Both the position numbers and the translations under genes were made by a program. The notes under the pieces were generated by a model. It did no database searches, had not been told where the DNA came from, and worked only from the letters and a program-made list of their open reading frames with translations. A DNA stretch of 5,776 nt. Source: an uncultured Rhodospirillaceae bacterium. GTDB taxonomy: Bacteria; Pseudomonadota; Alphaproteobacteria; MPNO01. The stretch's first letter is position 1, and each line of letters opens with the position of its first letter. This document shows, piece by piece, positions 1-5,265 of the stretch. The stretch is from positions 1 to 5,776 of the forward strand of contig CALGIA010000271.1 in NCBI GenBank assembly GCA_937916005.1. Direction: 5' to 3'.

Positions 1-272
1 CTGATTGCCGGCATCTTCTCGACGCTGAAATCCGCATTGAATTCTAGTGGCGCAAATTCAACCGCCGCCGCCGCGACGCCCAGCCGTGCAGTCAATTCCG
101 CCCGGTCCGGCTCCGCATCCCAATAGGCCTCGAGACGCCAGCCCTCACCCGCCGCGATTTCCATGGATGCCACAGGGCCACCGTCCTGGGACAGCGCCTG
201 TTCGATCGCTTCAATATGGGTTTCGGACGGTATCTCCAGCGTGATGCGCCAGGTTGCGGGCTGGTCGGTCAT
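1..272 (-). CDS. prmA: Ribosomal protein L11 methyltransferase PrmA, N-terminal part (cut by window edge)
   Basis: PrmA uses S-adenosylmethionine to methylate ribosomal protein L11 in the cytoplasm. Only the first 90 codons are present; the frame runs off position 1 without a stop. The protein opens MTDQPATWRITLEIPSE and continues with an acidic, alanine-rich stretch containing GWRLEAYWD. This resembles the small N-terminal substrate-recognition domain of alphaproteobacterial PrmA; the catalytic SAM-binding domain lies outside the window, so no active-site motif can be checked. The ATG at 272 is preceded by a GGAGA Shine-Dalgarno-like sequence about 10 nt upstream. The gene begins 24 bp after the uvrD stop on the same strand, so co-transcription is likely. 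The name rests on N-terminal resemblance plus the uvrD neighbour. Another small protein with a similar N-terminus cannot be excluded. Confidence 0.75.
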   Translation of the reverse strand, partial: MTDQPATWRITLEIPSETHIEAIEQALSQDGGPVASMEIAAGEGWRLEAYWDAEPDRAELTARLGVAAAAVEFAPLEFNADFSVEKMPAI

Positions 273-296
273 ATCAATCGGGTCTCCAGGAGCGGG

Positions 297-2594
297 TCAT
301 GCGGGGTCGACAAAGGAATCCATGACTTTTTTGTTGCCGGCTTTCTCGAATTCGATTTCCAGCTTGTCGCCGTCGACCGATTGCACGGTTCCATAGCCGA
401 ATTTCTGATGGAACACGCGGGCCCCGACCTGGATGTGGCTCGGGGCGTTTGCAACCACTTTGGCGCGTCCTTCGATCACGGTCCCGCCGCCGCGTTTGCC
501 AGTATTTTGCATACGGGTGTTCTGCATGCGGGCATATCCCGGGCCGCGCCCCTGACGGACCCCGGACCATTCAGGCTGATCGTCGCCGCCGGAGTCCGAA
601 TAGCCGGACTTTGCCCCGTAGAGCCCTTCCTCCGAACTGACCTCCACATGGGCCTTGGGCAATTCATCGACAAACCGCGACGGAATACAGGACAGCCACT
701 GGTTATAGATCCGACGATTGGCGGCGAAAGAAATATAGGCCTGCTGTTTGGCGCGGGTCAGCCCCACATAGGCGAGCCGCCGTTCTTCTTCCAACGCCGC
801 CGATCCGCCTTCATCGACCGAGCGGCGATTGGGAAAGACCTCTTCCTCCCACCCGGGCAGAAAGACGTGATCAAATTCCAACCCCTTGGCGGCGTGCAGC
901 GTCATCAGGCTGAGCGCGGCTTCGTTGCTGCCATTGTCCCGGTCCATCACGAGGCTGATATGTTCCAGGAACCCGGCCAGATTTTCGAATTCCTCCATTG
1001 CACTGACCAGTTCCCGCAAATTTTCCAGCCGTCCCGGAGCATCGGGTGATTTGTCGTTCTGCCACCTGGCGGTATAGCCGGACTCATCGAGGATCGTTTC
1101 GGTCAGCTCGACCTGATCCAGGGATTGGGACATGGTGCGCCAGCGCGCGCAATCGGCGTTGAACGCGCTGAGAGCCTTGCGCGCCCGTGGTTTCAGCTCA
1201 TCGGTTTCAATGATGCGCAGCGCCGCAGTGGTCAGCGGTATGGTCTGGGCGCGGGCCAGCTTATGCACGATCTGGAGCGTGGCCGGGCCGATCCCGCGCG
1301 GCGGCAGATTGACGATACGCTCAAAGGCCAGATCATCGTCCGGCTGATGGACCAGACGCATATAGGCAAGGGCGTCGCGAATTTCCTGGCGCTCATAAAA
1401 TCGCGGTCCGCCGACCACCCGATAGGGCAGCCCCAGGGTGATAAAGCGTTCTTCGAATTCACGCATCTGGAAGCTGGCCCGGACCAGAATGGCCATGTTT
1501 TCCAGGCTGATCTTTTGCCGCTGCAGGGTTTCAACGGTCTCGCACACCATGCGGGCCTCGGATTCCCCGTCCCAGACGGCCCGGATTGCGACCGGGTCGC
1601 CGCCTTCCAGCTCGGTCCATAATGTTTTGCCGAGGCGGCCGGTATTCTGTTCGATCAGCCCGGATGCGGCCGCGAGGATGTCGCGGGTCGACCTGTAGTT
1701 CTGTTCGAGCCGCACGATTTTGGCGCCCGTAAAATCCTGTTCGAACTTCAAGATGTTGCCGATTTCCGCGCCGCGCCAGCTATAGATCGACTGATCGTCA
1801 TCGCCGACGCAGCACAGATTATGGCGTTTCTGCGCCAGCAATCTCAGCCACAGATATTGCGCGACGTTGGTGTCCTGATATTCATCGACCAGCATATAGT
1901 GGAAGCGGTCCTGATATTCGGCCAGCACATGGGCGTTGGCGGTGAACAGTGTCAGATTATGCAGCAGCAGATCGCCGAAATCGCAGGCGTTCAGCAGTTT
2001 GAGGCGGGCCTGGTACTGACTGTACAGCGCCAGCAGCTTGCCCTCGGCCATATCCCCTGTATCGGCGGCGCTGACCTTGTCGGGGGTCAGGCCCCGGTCC
2101 TTGAACCGCTCAATAGCGCCATGAAGCGCCCGGGCCGGCCAGCGCTTGTCGTCAATATCTGCAGCGGCCATAAGCTGCTTGATCAGCCGGATCTGATCGT
2201 CCGAATCCAGGATGGTGAAGTTGGATCTAAGCCCGACCAACTCCGCGTGGCGACGCAGAATTCGCGCCGCCAAGGCATGGAACGTGCCGATCCACAGCCC
2301 GTCCACCGCATCGCCGATCAGTCCCGCGACCCGTTCGCGCATTTCGCGCGCGGCCCGGTTGGTAAAGGTCACGGCGAGAATTTGCCCCGGCCAGGCGCGC
2401 CCGGTCAGCAGAATATGCGCCAGTCGCGACGTCAGCACACGGGTCTTGCCCGTGCCCGCGCCGGCCAGCACCAGAAGCGGACCCTCGGTGGTTTCCACCG
2501 CTTCACGCTGCACATCGTTGAGCGCGGCGAGATAGGGCGCAAGCGGTTCTGATTCCCGCATCGGCGGATGATTGGTTTTCACTAAATTTGACAT
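297..2594 (-). CDS. uvrD: UvrD/PcrA-family superfamily 1 DNA helicase
   Basis: ATP-dependent 3'-5' DNA helicase of the UvrD/PcrA/Rep group, acting in nucleotide excision repair, mismatch repair and clearing of replication or transcription blocks. All SF1A motifs are present in the 765 residues: Q motif LNDVQREAV (25-33), Walker A AGAGTGKT (44-51), motif Ia TFTNRAAREM (76-85), Walker B/motif II VDEYQDT (236-242), motif III GDDDQSIYSWRGAE (264-277), motif IV EQNYRST (297-303), motif V TLHAAKGLEFD (565-575) and motif VI RRLAYVGLTRAK (605-616). After a low-complexity linker (about 655-715) the protein ends in a Tudor-like module with VFHQKFGYGTVQSV (727-740), the element that in PcrA/UvrD contacts RNA polymerase. 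Length is slightly above the ~720 residues of E. coli UvrD, mainly from an N-terminal extension and the linker. The start at 2594 lacks a clear Shine-Dalgarno; Met12 at 2561 is an alternative. prmA follows after 24 bp. Choosing uvrD over pcrA is a naming convention, and Rep is less likely given the Tudor tail. Confidence 0.96.
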   Translation of the reverse strand: MSNLVKTNHPPMRESEPLAPYLAALNDVQREAVETTEGPLLVLAGAGTGKTRVLTSRLAHILLTGRAWPGQILAVTFTNRAAREMRERVAGLIGDAVDGLWIGTFHALAARILRRHAELVGLRSNFTILDSDDQIRLIKQLMAAADIDDKRWPARALHGAIERFKDRGLTPDKVSAADTGDMAEGKLLALYSQYQARLKLLNACDFGDLLLHNLTLFTANAHVLAEYQDRFHYMLVDEYQDTNVAQYLWLRLLAQKRHNLCCVGDDDQSIYSWRGAEIGNILKFEQDFTGAKIVRLEQNYRSTRDILAAASGLIEQNTGRLGKTLWTELEGGDPVAIRAVWDGESEARMVCETVETLQRQKISLENMAILVRASFQMREFEERFITLGLPYRVVGGPRFYERQEIRDALAYMRLVHQPDDDLAFERIVNLPPRGIGPATLQIVHKLARAQTIPLTTAALRIIETDELKPRARKALSAFNADCARWRTMSQSLDQVELTETILDESGYTARWQNDKSPDAPGRLENLRELVSAMEEFENLAGFLEHISLVMDRDNGSNEAALSLMTLHAAKGLEFDHVFLPGWEEEVFPNRRSVDEGGSAALEEERRLAYVGLTRAKQQAYISFAANRRIYNQWLSCIPSRFVDELPKAHVEVSSEEGLYGAKSGYSDSGGDDQPEWSGVRQGRGPGYARMQNTRMQNTGKRGGGTVIEGRAKVVANAPSHIQVGARVFHQKFGYGTVQSVDGDKLEIEFEKAGNKKVMDSFVDPA
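501..530 (-). repeat. Tandem 15-bp duplication encoding RMQNT twice in the UvrD linker
   Basis: Residues 689-698 of the helicase are RMQNT repeated twice. The two 15-nt copies differ at four positions, each a synonymous third base (CGC/CGT, CAG/CAA, AAC/AAT, ACC/ACT); only the invariant ATG codon is identical. The repeat lies in the low-complexity linker between the motor core and the Tudor-like C-terminal module. Confidence 0.7.
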
Positions 2595-2602
2595 CGGCCG
2601 AC

Positions 2603-2611
2603 AGTATATCA
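2603..2611 (-). promoter_or_regulatory. Candidate extended -10 promoter element of uvrD
   Basis: On the minus strand TGATATACT matches the extended -10 pattern TGnTATAAT at all but one base (C for A at the fifth position of the hexamer). No good -35 hexamer is seen 16-18 bp upstream, where the DNA is an alternating GC block; extended -10 promoters often do without one. The element ends 8 nt before the ATG at 2594, so a transcript would begin within a few bases of that codon. Seen by eye only, and chance occurrence is quite possible. Confidence 0.3.
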
Positions 2612-2648
2612 GCGCCGGGCGCGCGCCGCGCCGATGTTTTACGCCTCA

Positions 2649-2668
2649 GGACGAATCGGGGCTCGTCC
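2649..2668 (-). other. Inverted repeat between clc and uvrD
   Basis: A 6-bp perfect stem (GGACGA / TCGTCC) with an 8-nt loop starts 9 nt after the clc stop codon on the minus strand. No U-tract follows in either direction, so it is not a standard Rho-independent terminator. It could stabilise or mark the 3' end of the clc message, or be chance. A second GC hairpin (GGCGCG / CGCGCC, 3-nt loop) lies at 2618-2632 and also lacks a U-tract on the minus strand. Confidence 0.3.
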
Positions 2669-2677
2669 GGTCACTGA

Positions 2678-4477
2678 TCAGGCTTCGGCCCGTTCTTCCT
2701 GGCGCGCCTTCAGAAGTTCGCGGTTGTAGGTGACGATGATGTCCGATTGATGAATGAGCCCGATCAGTCTCAGGGTCTCGAAATCATCGACCACGCCGAC
2801 GTGGTCTTCGCCCGATTCATGGATGAGTTGCAGCGCGTCGCCAATGTTGTCCGAGGCTCGGATCACCGGGGGATTCGGGCGCGCGATCTGGCCGGCGCTC
2901 AACTCGCCGCCGGTCGTGCCGGCGGGAAGATCCGGCAGGGTTATGGTCGCCGAGACCGCCTGGCCCGATTCCAGTATGAACAGTATTCCGCCGGGCGCCG
3001 AAATCAGCGCGTCGCGCACCGTCTTCATATCGGCGGAAACCGGAATGGACGTGTATTCGGCTTTCATGACCTTGCTCACCAGGACCGCATCGAGGAAACG
3101 GGATTCTCGCCCTTCCTTCAGATCAATGCCCCGGATGCTGAGCTGCCACAGAAAGAACGATTTGTGGGTGAATTGCTGGGTGATAACGGATGCAACAACA
3201 ACCCCGATCATGACGGCGATGGTCAGCGAATAGTTGGCGCTGAGTTCGAATATGATCAATATGGTGGATATGGGCGCGCCGAGTACCGAGCCCGCCACGG
3301 CCCCCATGCCGACCAATGCGTAGCTGACGACGCCCGAGGAATATTCCGGCGCGATGGCGGTGGCGATGATGCCGAAACTCGCCCCCAGCACGGCGCCCAT
3401 GAACAGCGACGGGCTGAACACGCCGCCGCCGAATCCCGAACCGATGGAAATCGCCGTCGCCGCCAATTTCGCGACGACCAGCATGATCAACAATTCCAGT
3501 GGAAACAGGCCTTTCAGGGTGGCGTCAGTCGCCCCATAGCCGACGCCCAGCACATGGGGAAGGGGGATCGCGATCAACCCGATGAAGAGGCCGCCATACA
3601 TGGGGCGCCACCACGCAGGCCCAGGAATTCGCTGCGCTGCCGCGCGGGTGGCGGCGACGCTTTTCATGAAAATAACCGCCGTCGCGGCGCATAGGATTCC
3701 AAGCAGGATGAAGCCCGGAAACTCGAAGGGCGAAACGCTGGTGTTGCCCGGGATAATGAAGGCCGGAAAGTCGCCAAAATGGGTGCGGGATATCATTGTG
3801 CCCACGACCGATGCAATCACGATGGGGGCGAAGGCGCTCAAGGCATAATGACCGATCACCACTTCAAGCGCGAAAAACACGCCGGCGATCGGCGCGTTGA
3901 ATGATGATGAAACCGCCGCCGCTGCGCCGCACCCGATCAATGTGATGGTCTGGGATCGGCTGAGGCCGATTTTTTGCGCCAGCAGCGATGACAGCGTCGC
4001 GCCAAGGTGAACCACCGGCCCCTCACGTCCCACTGATGCGCCGAACCCGATTGATGTTGCGCTGATAATCGCTGCGCTGATCCCCGCGCGGGCGGTCATC
4101 GCGCCGGACCGAAGCGCCACGGCCTCCATGACGTCGGGGACGCCCTCTGGCCGCTGCTCGGGCATGAGGTAGCGGATCAATAATCCCACCAGCAACCCGC
4201 CCAGCGTGGGCGCCAACACGCGGTGCCATATGGTGAGCGTCTCAACATGGCTGTAGAGTTCCTCCGACGTGGTGCCGAAAGCAAAAAACCGGTTGGACAG
4301 ATAGAGTTCGCGGAACGCGATTGCGCCATAGGCCGCCGCCGCGGCCGCGGCAATCGATAATATAAGCAACACCAGTTGATCGTTATGCAGCACCGGGCGG
4401 GCCAGGGACTGCAGGCGGCGGATTAATGAGGCCCTGCGCCGGATTTCCCGGTCGTTCTTATCGTTTCCCCCCGCCAT
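2678..4477 (-). CDS. ClC-family anion channel/transporter with C-terminal CBS domains
   Basis: Inner-membrane ClC protein expected to move chloride or a related anion, as a channel or a proton-coupled exchanger. The 599 residues hold a hydrophobic ClC core (about 33-450) and a cytoplasmic regulatory tail. Diagnostic segments are GREGPVVHLGA (150-160), with Glu152 at the external gating glutamate position, and GSGFGGGVFSPSLF (346-359), the family's conserved helix-N filter motif. The usual first filter motif GSGIP is replaced by PEGVP (110-114). At the internal proton-glutamate position the sequence is FALEVVIG (202-209), with Val206 where E. coli ClC has Glu203. The tail holds a weak CBS unit (about 468-515) and a clearer one (about 532-586, ending GLIHQSDIIVTY), which commonly bind adenine nucleotides. 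The N-terminus is arginine-rich and cytoplasmic in character. The ATG at 4477 follows an AAAAAGGA ribosome-binding site 7 nt upstream, a firm start. Substrate and coupling cannot be read from sequence. Confidence 0.93.
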   Translation of the reverse strand: MAGGNDKNDREIRRRASLIRRLQSLARPVLHNDQLVLLILSIAAAAAAAYGAIAFRELYLSNRFFAFGTTSEELYSHVETLTIWHRVLAPTLGGLLVGLLIRYLMPEQRPEGVPDVMEAVALRSGAMTARAGISAAIISATSIGFGASVGREGPVVHLGATLSSLLAQKIGLSRSQTITLIGCGAAAAVSSSFNAPIAGVFFALEVVIGHYALSAFAPIVIASVVGTMISRTHFGDFPAFIIPGNTSVSPFEFPGFILLGILCAATAVIFMKSVAATRAAAQRIPGPAWWRPMYGGLFIGLIAIPLPHVLGVGYGATDATLKGLFPLELLIMLVVAKLAATAISIGSGFGGGVFSPSLFMGAVLGASFGIIATAIAPEYSSGVVSYALVGMGAVAGSVLGAPISTILIIFELSANYSLTIAVMIGVVVASVITQQFTHKSFFLWQLSIRGIDLKEGRESRFLDAVLVSKVMKAEYTSIPVSADMKTVRDALISAPGGILFILESGQAVSATITLPDLPAGTTGGELSAGQIARPNPPVIRASDNIGDALQLIHESGEDHVGVVDDFETLRLIGLIHQSDIIVTYNRELLKARQEERAEA

Positions 4478-4484
4478 ACAGAGG

Positions 4485-4492
4485 TCCTTTTT
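4485..4492 (-). promoter_or_regulatory. Strong ribosome-binding site of the ClC gene
   Basis: On the minus strand AAAAAGGA lies 7 nt before the ATG at 4477. It is the best Shine-Dalgarno in the window and decides the start of the ClC protein. The other leftward starts have weaker or no such signal. Confidence 0.7.
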
Positions 4493-4493
4493 G

Positions 4494-4515
4494 TCGAGAA
4501 GGTGCTATCGAGAAG
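4494..4515. repeat. Pair of 8-bp direct repeats upstream of the ClC gene
   Basis: TCGAGAAG occurs at 4494-4501 and again at 4508-4515, a period of 14 bp, in the 74-bp gap between the pentapeptide gene stop and the ClC start. It sits immediately upstream of the ClC ribosome-binding site. Direct repeats in such a place can be a regulator binding site, but no known operator was recognised and two 8-mers can arise by chance. Confidence 0.35.
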
Positions 4516-4551
4516 ATATCGGTCGGTTTTGTTGATTCATCGTTCGGGCAG

Positions 4552-5052
4552 CTACTCGCATCTGCCGATCGATCCTTCACTGCAAATTTTTTTGCCGTCT
4601 ACCCATGTCGCGCCGGAAAAATCGGCGTAATGAAGGTCTGCATCGCGCAATTGCGCCCCCGTCAGGTCCGCGCCCCGCAAATTTGCGCGAAAGAGTCTAG
4701 CTCGGCGCAGATCGGTATTGCGAAAGGATGCCTTGGAAAGGTCTGCTTTGGTGAAATCGGTCTCAAGCAGCCGGGCGTCGTCAAATTTTGCGCCGGCCAT
4801 GTCCGTGCTGATGAATTTGGCCCGGAAGGCATCCGCGCCGGAAAGATCGGCCCCGGTCATTATTGCTCGGGAAAACGAGGCGTCGCGCAGCTTGGCTTTG
4901 TTGAGATGAATTCCGCGGAGATCCTGGCGTTCAAAGTAGCATCGTTGCCAGGACACACCGGGTTCCCCCGGATCAGAACAGTCCGCCAATGCCACTTCCG
5001 TGTTTGCGGTTAACGCGGTCACCGCCAGGACCATTACATTCCACCACTTCAT
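4552..5052 (-). CDS. Exported pentapeptide-repeat protein
   Basis: Small secreted pentapeptide-repeat protein of 166 residues; molecular role unknown. With the ATG at 5052 the protein begins MKWWNVMVLAVTALTANTEV, a typical signal peptide, with a likely signal peptidase I site after ALA (residue 23). The mature part has about 22 uninterrupted A(D/N)LXX-type pentapeptides (residues 43-152), enough for roughly five and a half turns of the right-handed quadrilateral beta-helix. It closes with a W-x-D-G segment and a Cys-rich end (ICSEGSIGRCE). Mature cysteines at 25, 38, 157 and 165 flank the helix on both sides and could form disulfides in the periplasm. The frame stays open to a TTG at 5088, but that start would bury the signal peptide behind a polar extension. 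The ATG at 5052 lacks a clear Shine-Dalgarno and overlaps the stop of a small upstream frame as ATGA, so its translation may be coupled. Gyrase-protecting pentapeptide proteins (Qnr/MfpA type) are cytoplasmic, so that role is unlikely. Confidence 0.85.
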   Translation of the reverse strand: MKWWNVMVLAVTALTANTEVALADCSDPGEPGVSWQRCYFERQDLRGIHLNKAKLRDASFSRAIMTGADLSGADAFRAKFISTDMAGAKFDDARLLETDFTKADLSKASFRNTDLRRARLFRANLRGADLTGAQLRDADLHYADFSGATWVDGKKICSEGSIGRCE

Positions 5053-5216
5053 AATTTTAACATGTATCGCGCCTTCGGCTTGAGGCAAAGCCCAATCTGG
5101 GGTCGGGGTTTCGGACAGGCCGCCACCAAGGCTGTTTCCGGCGTCTGATGCCGATCACCCGACTGGCCTGTGCCTTTGGTTTCACCCATTTTTAACTCGA
5201 ATTCGGCACATTTCAT
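5049..5216 (-). CDS. Possible small leader reading frame, ATGA-coupled to the pentapeptide gene
   Basis: A 55-codon frame starting MKCAEFELKMGETKG and ending in a basic, proline-rich tail (KPRPQ ... LKPKARYMLKL). No family is recognised; there is no signal peptide, membrane segment or known motif. Its ATG at 5216 has a good Shine-Dalgarno (GAGG, 5 nt upstream), better than that of the pentapeptide gene. Its TGA overlaps the pentapeptide ATG as ATGA, the classic layout for translational coupling. An in-frame ATG at 5246 would give 65 residues but has no ribosome-binding site. Against it: the length is within reach of chance in GC-rich DNA, and the composition (three Cys, many Lys and Pro) is not typical of a stable fold. 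It may be a translated leader rather than a functional protein. Confidence 0.3.
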   Translation of the reverse strand: MKCAEFELKMGETKGTGQSGDRHQTPETALVAACPKPRPQIGLCLKPKARYMLKL

Positions 5217-5265
5217 ATACGCCTCAGAACGGAAACGAGCACACATAGTGCGTGGATTGAAAATA
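5053..5265. other. Divergent intergenic region
   Basis: These 213 bp separate the leftward pentapeptide gene from the rightward membrane-protein gene and must hold at least the promoter for the latter. No strong -35/-10 pair was found. A weak rightward candidate is TTAACT (5192-5197) with TATACG (5216-5221), spacing 18 bp, which would give a leader of roughly 40 nt. A leftward GATAAT -10-like hexamer lies at 5276-5281 inside the start of the membrane-protein gene, without a -35 partner. Apart from the small leftward frame described separately, no repeat, RNA gene or terminator is evident. Confidence 0.5.

Noticed and set aside
216..1049. A 277-codon plus-strand frame opposite the uvrD 3' half, and a similar 243-codon frame at 1821-2552.
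   Set aside because: Both are fully antisense to helicase motifs that are intact on the minus strand, and neither shows a family signature.
2618..2627. Perfect 10-bp palindrome GGCGCGCGCC before uvrD as an operator or a Rho-independent terminator.
   Set aside because: It is simple alternating GC in GC-rich DNA and is not followed by a T-tract in the direction of the genes.
2747..3694. A 315-codon plus-strand frame inside the ClC gene.
   Set aside because: It lies wholly opposite a well-supported ClC gene, and its product is an Arg/Gly/Asp-rich sequence with no recognisable domain, as expected of an antisense frame in GC-rich DNA.
4975..4990. A lipoprotein signal at ALADC in the pentapeptide protein.
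   Set aside because: The residue before the cysteine is Asp, which does not fit the lipobox; an ordinary signal peptidase I site after ALA fits better.
4426..5013. A 195-codon plus-strand frame rich in repeated GKIG/GKVC-like units opposite the pentapeptide gene.
   Set aside because: It is the antisense image of the pentapeptide repeats: the periodic codons of the real gene create a periodic frame on the other strand. The minus-strand protein has a signal peptide and a clear fold.
5053..5088. A TTG start at 5088 adding 12 residues to the pentapeptide protein.
   Set aside because: The extension is polar, has no ribosome-binding site and would displace the clear signal peptide from the N-terminus.
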